DNA of 7,348 nt from Candidatus Bathyarchaeota archaeon (GTDB taxonomy: Archaea; Thermoproteota; Bathyarchaeia; TCS64; B23): contig JAPDJB010000006.1 of assembly GCA_029259285.1 (NCBI GenBank), positions 1 through 7,348 on the forward strand, written 5' to 3'. A model generated the notes under the pieces. That model saw only the letters and a program-made list of their open reading frames with translations. It ran no database searches and was not told the DNA's origin. Shown here in pieces: positions 1 to 6,262 of this stretch (position 1 is its first letter; each line of letters begins with the position of its first letter). A program made the position numbers and the translations under genes.

Positions 1-765
1 CTGTGGACACCTCGCCCCGCATCCCCCCCGTGTGGCAGGCCCCATACATGGTATTCCCAACTCCAGCAGACATCTCTCGGAGTCTGGAGCCACCTCATGG
101 ATGCGGCGGATCTCCGAGATCCTCTTTTTCTCCCCCTTTGGATTCCTGGGGCATTCATCGCATACGGACTTCGGGGGTGCGAGGACTGAACCCCTTGGTG
201 GAAGCTCACCCCGCAGCATCGCCTCTATGACGGAGAGTGTGCTCTCAGCCGTCGGGGGGCATCCAGGCACATAGTAGTCGACCTCAACTACCTGCGCCAG
301 CGTCTTTACGTCGTCTTCGAAGCCTGGAAGCTCCAGCCTCCCCTCTGGGATGTCTACCTGGGTTTTCGGCGTGACTCCATCTGGGTTGGATGTTGAGGCC
401 GTCTCGATGTAGGCCCTTCTAAAGATCTCCATCCTATTGAAGAGGTTTGCCAGACCTGGTATTCCACCTATATATGAACATGATCCATATGCGATTAGGA
501 TCTTCGACTTCTCCCTTAGAAGTTTAGCCATATACTCCTGCTCCTCTATTCTTATGGCTCCGTTGAAGAAGGCTACATCGATATATTTATCCGGCATCTC
601 TTTTACATCATCGATCTTTACATCCATGGCTGTGGGCCAGAACTCGATGTCCGCAGCCTCCATCAAGTCGAGAAGGGCTTCATTTATATCGAGGATGGCT
701 ACGTCGCATCCGCCGCAGGCTGCGGCGGAGTAAAATGCGAGTTTAAGATTCCCCTCCTTAATCAA
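1..765 (-). CDS. mvhG: F420-non-reducing [NiFe] hydrogenase small subunit MvhG (3' end missing)
   Basis: The reverse strand encodes 255 residues with no stop before the window edge. This is the Fe-S electron-transfer subunit of a group 3 [NiFe] hydrogenase, which carries electrons from the H2-activating large subunit to a partner (MvhD/heterodisulfide reductase in methanogens). Proximal-cluster cysteines are visible: ACGGC (C17, C20), GSCSYIGGIPG (C96) and VPGCPP (C169). The C-terminal part adds CDEC (C202, C205), C232, C240, and a GGCGARC motif (C249, C253), the pattern for two further [4Fe-4S] clusters in MvhG-type proteins. No signal peptide is visible, so it should be cytoplasmic. The start is taken as TTG at 765, because an in-frame TGA lies 11 codons upstream and GGGAGG precedes TTG. 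Sulfhydrogenase delta subunits are the nearest alternative. The large subunit probably lies beyond the left edge. Confidence 0.9.
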   Translation of the reverse strand, partial: MIKEGNLKLAFYSAAACGGCDVAILDINEALLDLMEAADIEFWPTAMDVKIDDVKEMPDKYIDVAFFNGAIRIEEQEYMAKLLREKSKILIAYGSCSYIGGIPGLANLFNRMEIFRRAYIETASTSNPDGVTPKTQVDIPEGRLELPGFEDDVKTLAQVVEVDYYVPGCPPTAESTLSVIEAMLRGELPPRGSVLAPPKSVCDECPRNPKGEKKRISEIRRIHEVAPDSERCLLELGIPCMGPATRGGCGARCPQ

Positions 766-774
766 TCTCCCTTT

Positions 775-780
775 CCTCCC
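775..780 (-). promoter_or_regulatory. Ribosome binding site of mvhG
   Basis: GGGAGG lies 9 bases before the TTG at 765. No ATG or GTG is available nearby in frame, so this site supports the unusual TTG start. Confidence 0.55.
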
Positions 781-817
781 AATATTCGATGGGAATCATT
801 ACTGTGAGGGGTTACAT

Positions 818-827
818 CTTATAAATC
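818..827 (-). promoter_or_regulatory. TATA box of mvhG
   Basis: On the minus strand this reads GATTTATAAG, close to the archaeal TATA consensus. Transcription would start about 26 bases downstream, near 796, giving a leader of about 30 bases that contains the mvhG ribosome binding site. The element is nearly symmetric and could in principle also fire towards gdhA, but that would give a leader of over 100 bases. Confidence 0.55.
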
Positions 828-861
828 TTGACGCTGCCACACCCCGGTTTAAAGGAGCTTG

Positions 862-883
862 GATCAGCCCCTTAAGGCTGGTC
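862..883. repeat. Inverted repeat between mvhG and gdhA, possible operator
   Basis: CAGCC (865-869) and GGCTG (876-880) are perfectly complementary around CCTTAA. The pairing extends outward to GATCAGCC/GGCTGGTC with one G-T pair. It lies upstream of the proposed gdhA TATA element and about 40 bases upstream of the mvhG TATA box, so a regulator bound here could touch both genes. That role is inference; no family can be named. Confidence 0.35.
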
Positions 884-900
884 GGCCACGATGACCGAGA

Positions 901-921
901 CCTAGATTTAACATCTCTAGG
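901..921 (+). promoter_or_regulatory. Probable gdhA promoter element inside an inverted repeat
   Basis: CCTAGA (901-906) and TCTAGG (916-921) are perfect inverted arms around TTTAACATC. The core GATTTAACAT is a weak archaeal TATA-like element; transcription would start near 935 and leave a leader of about 35 bases before gdhA. Arms placed around a TATA element are where a repressor could block TBP, but this is inferred from position only. Confidence 0.35.
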
Positions 922-958
922 CGTTGAGCCGGTCGTAAGGAATAAATAAGGTGAGAAT

Positions 959-965
959 GAGGTGA
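959..965 (+). promoter_or_regulatory. Ribosome binding site of gdhA
   Basis: GAGGTGA lies 5 bases before ATG at 971 and supports that start. A second copy of the core, AGGTGA at 949-954, lies 7 bases before an in-frame GTG at 962, so a form three residues longer is also possible. Confidence 0.5.
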
Positions 966-970
966 AGAAG

Positions 971-2221
971 ATGTCTGAGAAGAGGATCAACCCGTGGGAG
1001 GAGCAGCTTAAGGTCGTAAAGAAGGTCTCAGAGATCATGGGTCTTGAACCAGCCTTCTACGAGGTCGTCAGCAGGCCTAAGGCTATACTGCAGGTCTCTC
1101 TGCCGATAAAGATGGATGATGGAAGCGTCAAGGTCTTCGAGGCCTTCAGGATACATCACAACGATGCCAGGGGCCCCTGCAAGGGCGGTATCAGATATCA
1201 CCCCCACGTAGACCTCGACACGGAGAAGGCCCTCGCAGCCTGGATGACATGGAAATGCGCCGTCGTCAACCTCCCCTATGGAGGAGCGAAGGGCGGGATC
1301 GCATGCAACCCAAAGGAGCTTTCCAGGGGTGAGCTGGAGAGGCTCACAAGGGCCTATGCGGCTGCGATAGCTGGATTCGTGGGTGTAGACCTCGATATAC
1401 CAGCCCCAGATGTCGGAACCGACGCCCAGATAATGGCGTGGTTCGTCGATGAATACTACAAGATCACGGGCAGGATCATACCAGGGGTGATAACTGCGAA
1501 GCCGATATGCATAGGTGGCTCCCTGGGCAGAACTGCAGCCACTGGTAGGGGGGTCTTCTTCACAGCCGTCGAGGCCTCGAAGAAGTATGGGATACCGATA
1601 AAGGGGGCTAGGGTGGCGATACAGGGATATGGAAACGTCGCATATCACTCAGCCCTAAACTTCTACGAGGCTGGAGCCAAGATCGTGGCCGTAAGCGACT
1701 CGAAGGGTGGAATCTACTGCAGTGAGGGATTGAACCCCGAGGAGGTTATGGAGCATAAGAGGAAGACCGGAACCGTCTCAGGATTCCCAGGATGCGAGGA
1801 GATCGGGTCGAAGGGGCCGCTCACCGTCGAGTGCGACATACTAGTACCCGCAGCCATGGAGAACCAGCTGACAGGGGAGAACGCTGGAGATGTGAAGGCG
1901 AAGTTGATCGTGGAGGGGGCCAACGGCCCAACCACCCCAGAGGCGGATAGAATCCTGGAGGAGAAGGGTGTCGTAGTTATACCCGACATCCTCGCAAACG
2001 CCGGCGGCGTAACAGTCAGCTACTTCGAGTGGGTTCAGAATAGGATGGGATACTACTGGACTGCTGAGGAGGTCGATGAGAGGCTGAGGAGGGTTATGAC
2101 ACAGGCCTTCAGAGACGTGACGGAGCAGGCTGAGAAATATGAGATAAGCCCGAGATATGGGGCCTACGCCCTCGCCTTCGGAAGGGTTGCCGAGGCCATG
2201 AGGGTGAGAGGCATAATATAA
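971..2221 (+). CDS. gdhA: Glutamate dehydrogenase (hexameric archaeal type)
   Basis: This cytoplasmic enzyme interconverts glutamate and 2-oxoglutarate plus ammonia using NAD(P)H. The 416 residues match the normal length of archaeal hexameric GDH. From the ATG, visible landmarks are the substrate-site segment ARGPCKGGIRYHP with K71, the catalytic lysine K107 in PYGGAKGGI, the catalytic aspartate D147 in IPAPDVGTDAQIMAW, and the nucleotide-binding GYGN at 219-222 followed by AVSDSKGG. The C-terminal ANAGGVTVSYFEWVQN signature is present. Starts at GTG 962 and ATG 971 are both plausible; I chose ATG for its codon and closer ribosome binding site. Coenzyme preference cannot be read from sequence alone. 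It is transcribed divergently from mvhG and lies upstream of gltA, separated by about 110 bases with a T-tract, so it is probably its own transcript. Confidence 0.96.
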   Translation: MSEKRINPWEEQLKVVKKVSEIMGLEPAFYEVVSRPKAILQVSLPIKMDDGSVKVFEAFRIHHNDARGPCKGGIRYHPHVDLDTEKALAAWMTWKCAVVNLPYGGAKGGIACNPKELSRGELERLTRAYAAAIAGFVGVDLDIPAPDVGTDAQIMAWFVDEYYKITGRIIPGVITAKPICIGGSLGRTAATGRGVFFTAVEASKKYGIPIKGARVAIQGYGNVAYHSALNFYEAGAKIVAVSDSKGGIYCSEGLNPEEVMEHKRKTGTVSGFPGCEEIGSKGPLTVECDILVPAAMENQLTGENAGDVKAKLIVEGANGPTTPEADRILEEKGVVVIPDILANAGGVTVSYFEWVQNRMGYYWTAEEVDERLRRVMTQAFRDVTEQAEKYEISPRYGAYALAFGRVAEAMRVRGII

Positions 2222-2233
2222 CCCTCCTTTTTT
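2222..2233 (+). terminator. Oligo-T terminator after gdhA
   Basis: A pyrimidine stretch, CCCTCC followed by six T residues (2228-2233), directly follows the gdhA stop. Archaeal RNA polymerase commonly terminates at such T-tracts without a hairpin. The rest of the gap to about 2300 holds only a small hairpin. Confidence 0.45.
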
Positions 2234-2261
2234 AAGCATAGCATCATCACTCAACGATCTG

Positions 2262-2278
2262 CTGGGCTGATCACCCAG
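2262..2278. repeat. Small inverted repeat between gdhA and gltA
   Basis: CTGGG (2262-2266) and CCCAG (2274-2278) are complementary around CTGATCA, which itself contains the palindrome TGATCA. It could be a weak hairpin or a protein site upstream of the next promoter. A stem of five pairs can arise by chance. Confidence 0.2.
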
Positions 2279-2304
2279 TCGTCGATATGGCTCGGAGGGT
2301 AATC

Positions 2305-2312
2305 TTAAAATA
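2305..2312 (+). promoter_or_regulatory. Possible TATA box for the 2334 ORF and gltA
   Basis: TTAAAATA sits in an A/T-rich patch within otherwise GC-rich DNA. The usual 26-base spacing would put the start of transcription near 2335, almost at the short ORF's ATG, which fits poorly with the ribosome binding site at 2321. The true start may lie elsewhere. Confidence 0.3.
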
Positions 2313-2320
2313 GATTTTTG

Positions 2321-2326
2321 GGAGGT
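2321..2326 (+). promoter_or_regulatory. Ribosome binding site of the 37-codon ORF
   Basis: GGAGGT lies 7 bases before ATG at 2334 (4 before an adjacent in-frame GTG at 2331). A strong site here argues that the short frame is, or recently was, translated. Confidence 0.45.
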
Positions 2327-2333
2327 TAATGTG

Positions 2334-2447
2334 ATGCCTTATAAGATTACTGAGAAGAGGGAGCTGACGCCCCCTATAAAGCTGATGAAGTTCTACAAGC
2401 ATCTAAAGGGGATAGCTCTCATCATCGGAGGTGAGGGGGATGGATGA
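2334..2447 (+). pseudogene. Probable N-terminal remnant of nfnA/sudB (ferredoxin-NADP oxidoreductase beta-type subunit)
   Basis: This 37-codon frame begins MPYKITEKRELTPPIKL. That resembles the first beta strand of the FNR-type small subunit of NfnAB/sulfide dehydrogenase, whose relatives start with patterns like M-[YF]KI-EK-EL. The intact subunit is about 280 residues, binds FAD and a [2Fe-2S] cluster, and is commonly encoded just before the GltA-type large subunit, which is exactly what follows here. The frame stops with TGA at 2445-2447, overlapping the gltA start by 8 bases, so translation of the two could be coupled. No FAD-binding, NAD-binding or cysteine motif remains. It may instead be a short leader peptide that resembles the family by chance. 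The family match is from memory and rests on about 20 residues. Confidence 0.45.
2427..2434 (+). promoter_or_regulatory. Ribosome binding site of gltA
   Basis: GGAGGTGA lies 5 bases before ATG at 2440. It includes the in-frame GTG at 2431, so it argues for ATG 2440 over the longer GTG form. Confidence 0.65.
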
Positions 2448-3831
2448 GGCTGAGAGGCAGGTTCCGATGCCAAAGCAGCCGCCTGAGGAGAGGATACACA
2501 ACTTCAGGGAGGTCGCCCTGGGATACACCGAGGAGATGGCGAGGAGGGAGGCTGAGAGATGCCTCCAATGCAAGAATCCGAGATGCATTGAGGGATGCCC
2601 CGTCGGCGTGGATATACCAGGCTTCATAAGGCTGATAGTGGAGGGGAGATATGCGGAGGCGGCTGAGAAGATAAGGGAGAAGAACGCTCTCCCAGCGATA
2701 ACGGGGAGGGTCTGCCCACAGGAGGTTCAATGCCAGGCTAAATGCGTGAGGGGGGTTAAGGGCGAGCCTATAGCGATAGGGAGGCTTGAGAGATTCATAG
2801 CAGACTGGGAGATGAGGCATGGGAGGAGGCCTCCGAAGAGGGCTAAGCCGACGGGTAAGAGGGTTGCAGTGATAGGCTCAGGTCCAGCTGGGCTGACCTG
2901 TGCAGCTGAGCTTGCGAGGCTTGGACATGAGGTTGAGATATTCGAGGCCCTCCACAAGCCTGGCGGAGTCCTCATGTATGGCATACCGGAGTTCAGGCTT
3001 CCGAAGAGGATCGTGGAGGAGGAGGTTAAGTATGTGGAGAGCCTGGGAGTTAAGATACATCTGAACTCTATAATCGGGAAGCTCTACACCATCGATGAGC
3101 TATTCGAGAGGGGGTTTGACGCCATCTTCATAGGGACTGGAGCAGGCCTACCACGATTCCTCGGAATCCCAGGTGAGAACCTGAATGGGATATACTCAGC
3201 CAACGAGTTCCTAATCAGGACGAATCTGATGAAGGCATACCTATTCCCAGAGTATGACACCCCCATCGAGGTTGGTAGGAGGGTCGCCGTCATAGGCGGT
3301 GGAAACGTAGCCATGGATGCAGCTCGATGCGCCTTAAGGCTTGGAGCCGAGGAGGTCTACGTCATCTATCGTAGGAGCAAGGCTGAGATGCCTGCGAGGG
3401 CTGAGGAGGTTGAGAACGCAGAGGAGGAGGGGGTGAAATTCATATTCCTCGCAAATCCGGTGAGATTCATAGGGGATGAGAGGGGATTCGTAAAGGAGAT
3501 TGAATGCATCAGGATGAGGCTTGGAGAGCCGGATGAGACCGGCAGGCGGAGACCCATCCCAATAGAGGGATCGGAGTTCAGGATCGAGGTTGACACCGTT
3601 ATAGTGGCCATAGGTCAGGTTCCAAACCCCATCATACAGAAAACCACTAAGGGGTTGAAGACGGGGTGGAGGAACACGATAGTAGTCGACGAGGAGACGA
3701 TGCAGACAAGCATCGAAGGGGTATATGCCGGCGGAGATGTGGTGAGTGGAGCCGCAACGGTTATAAGCGCCATGGGGGCTGGAAAGAGGGCTGCGAAGGC
3801 CATCCATCAATACCTCATGTCGAAGAGATAG
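2440..3831 (+). CDS. gltA: GltA/SudA/NfnB-type NAD(P)H oxidoreductase (glutamate synthase small-chain-like)
   Basis: This 463-residue iron-sulfur flavoprotein has the architecture of the glutamate synthase small chain and the large subunit of NfnAB/sulfide dehydrogenase. The N-terminal Fe-S region has CLQCKNPRCIEGCP (C41, C44, C49, C53) and a second group at C92, C98 and C102, fitting two [4Fe-4S] clusters. An FAD-binding GSGPAG follows at 146-151, an NADP-binding GGGNVA at 286-291 with the YRRS segment at 310-313, and a final FAD motif GVYAGGD near 427-433. Length is normal. It moves electrons between NAD(P)H and ferredoxin or a partner flavoprotein. In NfnAB that partner is encoded just upstream, but here only a 37-codon piece is found, so it may act alone, with a distant partner, or in amino-acid metabolism with the nearby GDH. 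Which of these reactions it carries out cannot be told from sequence. Confidence 0.92.
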   Translation: MDEAERQVPMPKQPPEERIHNFREVALGYTEEMARREAERCLQCKNPRCIEGCPVGVDIPGFIRLIVEGRYAEAAEKIREKNALPAITGRVCPQEVQCQAKCVRGVKGEPIAIGRLERFIADWEMRHGRRPPKRAKPTGKRVAVIGSGPAGLTCAAELARLGHEVEIFEALHKPGGVLMYGIPEFRLPKRIVEEEVKYVESLGVKIHLNSIIGKLYTIDELFERGFDAIFIGTGAGLPRFLGIPGENLNGIYSANEFLIRTNLMKAYLFPEYDTPIEVGRRVAVIGGGNVAMDAARCALRLGAEEVYVIYRRSKAEMPARAEEVENAEEEGVKFIFLANPVRFIGDERGFVKEIECIRMRLGEPDETGRRRPIPIEGSEFRIEVDTVIVAIGQVPNPIIQKTTKGLKTGWRNTIVVDEETMQTSIEGVYAGGDVVSGAATVISAMGAGKRAAKAIHQYLMSKR

Positions 3832-3832
3832 A

Positions 3833-3841
3833 ACTTATAGG
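3833..3841 (+). promoter_or_regulatory. TATA box of rfcS-rfcL
   Basis: ACTTATAGG starts just after the gltA stop. Its centre is about 30 bases before the rfcS ATG, so transcription would begin within a few bases of the start codon. No ribosome binding site precedes rfcS, consistent with a leaderless or nearly leaderless mRNA. Confidence 0.5.
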
Positions 3842-3867
3842 GTCTCAGCCCCCTTACCCAAATATCC

Positions 3868-4854
3868 ATGAGCAGCGAGATGTGGGCTGAGAAGTATAGG
3901 CCCAAAAGCCTAGATGAGATAATAAACCAGGAGGAGATAGTCTCCAGGCTTAAACGCTTCGTCGAGGAGCGCAACCTGCCGCATCTACTCTTCGTGGGGC
4001 CGGCGGGGGTGGGTAAGACCACAGCCATATTGGCATTGGCCCACGACCTCTATGGACCTGAGTATAGGAACTATATAATGGAGCTGAATGCCAGCGATGA
4101 ACGGGGAATCAACGTCATCAGGGAGAAGGTGAAGTTCTTCGCCAGGACAGCCCCCATAGGCGACGTCCCCTTCAAGATCCTCATCATGGATGAGGCTGAC
4201 AGCCTCACGGCTGAAGCCCAGCATGCCCTGAGGCGGACTATGGAGCGATACACGAGGACATGCCGCTTCTGCCTCATAGGCAACTACTCGGAGCGCATCA
4301 TAGAACCCATCCAGAGTAGGTGCAGCATCTTCAGATTCTCACCCCTCAGCGAGGAGGATGTGAAGCGATGCCTAAGGATGATAGCTGAGAAGGAGGGCGT
4401 GGAGGTCTCACCCGATGGCTACGACGCCATCTACGAGGAGTCGAGGGGAGACCTGAGGAAGGCTATAAATCTCCTCCAGGCAGCCGCAGCGGCCTCTGGG
4501 AGGAGGGTGGACGCCGATGTGGTCTACGCCGTCTTGGGCAGAGTCAGCCCTGGAAGGGTTAGGGAGATGATACAGCTCAGCCTTAAGGGGGAGTTCATAG
4601 AGGCCCGAGAGCTGCTGAGAAGCCTACTCATCGACGAGGGCATGGCGGCTGAGGATGTTCTACGGATGATATACAGCGAGGTTATGCGCCTCGACATCCC
4701 CGAGAGGTTGAAGGTGAGGCTTTCAGACGCCATAGGGGAGGTGGACTACCGATTGACACAGGGATCCAGACCCGAGATACAGCTCAGCGCCCTCCTCGCA
4801 AAGCTCGCCTTAGCGGGGGAGGAGATGAGGGGTGGAGGAGCAGCCCTGGGCTGA
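3868..4854 (+). CDS. rfcS: Replication factor C small subunit
   Basis: This AAA+ subunit of the archaeal clamp loader, with RfcL, opens PCNA and loads it at primer-template junctions. The 328 residues are the usual length and no intein interrupts the gene. Visible motifs are MWAEKYRP near the N terminus, Walker A GPAGVGKT (44-51), LNASDERG (73-80), Walker B ILIMDEAD (104-111), sensor 1 asparagine N139 in CLIGNYS, the arginine finger in QSRCSIFRF (SRC 150-152), and sensor 2 GDLRKAIN (194-201). The C-terminal part is the helical collar. ATG 3868 is chosen because it fits the TATA spacing; ATG 3880 (MWAEKYRP) is an alternative. The last 23 bases overlap rfcL, pointing to one transcript and coupled translation. 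Confidence 0.97.
   Translation: MSSEMWAEKYRPKSLDEIINQEEIVSRLKRFVEERNLPHLLFVGPAGVGKTTAILALAHDLYGPEYRNYIMELNASDERGINVIREKVKFFARTAPIGDVPFKILIMDEADSLTAEAQHALRRTMERYTRTCRFCLIGNYSERIIEPIQSRCSIFRFSPLSEEDVKRCLRMIAEKEGVEVSPDGYDAIYEESRGDLRKAINLLQAAAAASGRRVDADVVYAVLGRVSPGRVREMIQLSLKGEFIEARELLRSLLIDEGMAAEDVLRMIYSEVMRLDIPERLKVRLSDAIGEVDYRLTQGSRPEIQLSALLAKLALAGEEMRGGGAALG
4818..4825 (+). promoter_or_regulatory. Ribosome binding site of rfcL
   Basis: GGAGGAGA, inside the end of rfcS, lies 6 bases before GTG at 4832. It supports GTG as the start; the nearby ATG at 4825 is in the rfcS frame. Confidence 0.55.
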
Positions 4855-6262
4855 GCGCTTCAGGCCCAGAACCATAAGAGAGGTTGTGGGAAACGAGGAG
4901 GCTAAGGATAGATTCCTAGAATGGCTGAGGAGCTGGGAGGATGGGATACCTGAGAAGAGGGCGGCCCTCCTCTATGGGCCGCCAGGCGTTGGAAAGACAT
5001 CCCTAGTCGTAGCCGCCGCCAACGATCTAGGCTACGACCTATTGGAGGTGAACGCCAGCGACTATCGAACCGCCAAGAGGCTGAAGGAGATCCTGGGCAG
5101 AGCCTCGACGCAGCAGGTTACCGTCACAGGTCGGAGGAGGCTAATCCTCATAGACGAGCTTGAGGGCCTCAGCAGCCGAGAGGATAGAGGGGGCGTTGAG
5201 ACGATTCTGGATTTGATAAGGGAGACTAGGGCGCCCATCATCCTGGTCGCAACGGTCTATACATCGCTGAGGGAGGCCTGGGAGAGGAAGCTGAGGGAGT
5301 TGATGAAGCTCTCGCTCCCCATAGAGCTGAAGCCCATACCAGTCGTCGAGGTCGCTGAGAGGCTTAGGGAGATCGCATCTAGGGTTGGAGTGGAGGTGGA
5401 GGAGGAGGTTTTAGAGGAGCTCGCCATACGCTCCGAGGGAGACCTACGAACAGCGATAAACGACCTGGAGGCCGTGGCCAGAGGCCGTAGACGAATCACC
5501 CTCCAAGACCTTGAGGCCCTTGGGCTTAGGGATAGGCAGCTATACGCCGAGGAGGCGTTGAGGAGGCTCTTCACGGCTAAGACCCTCCAAGAGGCTAAGG
5601 GCATCATCTCCTCCACCAAGCTCAACTACGATGAGCTGATCGACTGGATATATGAGAACCTCCCCTACATACTGGATGATCCAAGGGAGCTCTCAGAGGC
5701 CTTGGAGGCCCTGGCGAGGGCTGACATCCATAAGGCGAGGGCTGAGCGCTCCCAGGCCTATAGGCTGCTGAAATATATGTTCGACGAGCTGGCTGGGGGT
5801 GTAGCCCTAAGCCTGGAGAGATCCCAGGGCCTATTGGGGGTTGTGGAGAGGCATCTAAGGGCGATGGGCATACCCCTAAGCCCCCTCAAGCTTGAGGAGC
5901 GCCCCGAGGGGATCTCCATCATCCCAGTGAGGTATCTGGGAAGGGATACTTGGAGGAGGGTGAACATGGCGGTTAGAAGCCTTGGAGGCTCCTGGGATAG
6001 GGAGGGGAGACGCTGGATCGTGGGCTACCTCAGACCCCCCAGGATAGCGCTGAGATATTGGTGGTCTAGGGAGAGGAGGAGAATGCTGAAATCCATCTCC
6101 TCAAAGGCGGCCTCTAGGATGCATATATCAACCTCCAGGGCGATTAGGGATGTAATACCCATCCTAAAGATCATCTTCCAGAGCGATCCAGAGATGGCGG
6201 AGGGGATAGCTGAGTGGATGGAGCTGGACGGCGACGAGGTTAAATGGCTGTCGAAGGGCTGA
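4832..6262 (+). CDS. rfcL: Replication factor C large subunit, with an insertion and divergent sensor 1
   Basis: This is the large AAA+ subunit of the clamp loader, pairing with RfcS. The 476 residues begin EQPWAERFRPRT, then Walker A GPPGVGKT (49-56), EVNASDYR (72-79), Walker B LILIDE (104-109), and sensor 2 GDLRTAIND (203-211). The collar includes the conserved LARADIHKAR and GGVALSLE segments, then RPPRI and HISTSRA, and ends in a helical IPILKIIF...MAEGIAEWMEL region. Three oddities stand out: the sensor-1 position reads VATVYT where relatives have an AND motif; residues of about 330-397 are an insertion, compared with a short loop in Archaeoglobus RfcL as I recall it; and the protein stops at WLSKG with no acidic tail or PCNA-interacting motif. 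As usual for RfcL, there is no SRC arginine finger. The last 23 bases overlap the convergent bax1 gene. Confidence 0.95.
   Translation: MEEQPWAERFRPRTIREVVGNEEAKDRFLEWLRSWEDGIPEKRAALLYGPPGVGKTSLVVAAANDLGYDLLEVNASDYRTAKRLKEILGRASTQQVTVTGRRRLILIDELEGLSSREDRGGVETILDLIRETRAPIILVATVYTSLREAWERKLRELMKLSLPIELKPIPVVEVAERLREIASRVGVEVEEEVLEELAIRSEGDLRTAINDLEAVARGRRRITLQDLEALGLRDRQLYAEEALRRLFTAKTLQEAKGIISSTKLNYDELIDWIYENLPYILDDPRELSEALEALARADIHKARAERSQAYRLLKYMFDELAGGVALSLERSQGLLGVVERHLRAMGIPLSPLKLEERPEGISIIPVRYLGRDTWRRVNMAVRSLGGSWDREGRRWIVGYLRPPRIALRYWWSRERRRMLKSISSKAASRMHISTSRAIRDVIPILKIIFQSDPEMAEGIAEWMELDGDEVKWLSKG

Noticed and set aside
437..733. Plus-strand open frame antisense to mvhG
   Set aside because: The minus strand encodes a clear MvhG with all cluster cysteines over the same bases; the plus-strand product has no recognisable motif and no ribosome binding site.
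1028..1648. Long minus-strand open frame (206 codons) inside gdhA
   Set aside because: It is a shadow of the GC-rich gdhA codons; the GDH motifs on the plus strand are unmistakable and the product is low-complexity with no family resemblance.
2241..2249. GTGATGATG on the minus strand, like a C box of a C/D guide RNA
   Set aside because: No D box (CTGA) lies at suitable distance downstream and no flanking terminal stem is seen.
5257..5625. Serine-rich minus-strand open frame inside rfcL
   Set aside because: Its serine-rich composition comes from reading purine-rich coding DNA backwards; no start signal or domain is present.
5825..5845. QGLLGVV in the RfcL insertion as a PCNA-interacting motif
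   Set aside because: The spacing of Q and L fits, but the required pair of aromatic residues is absent.
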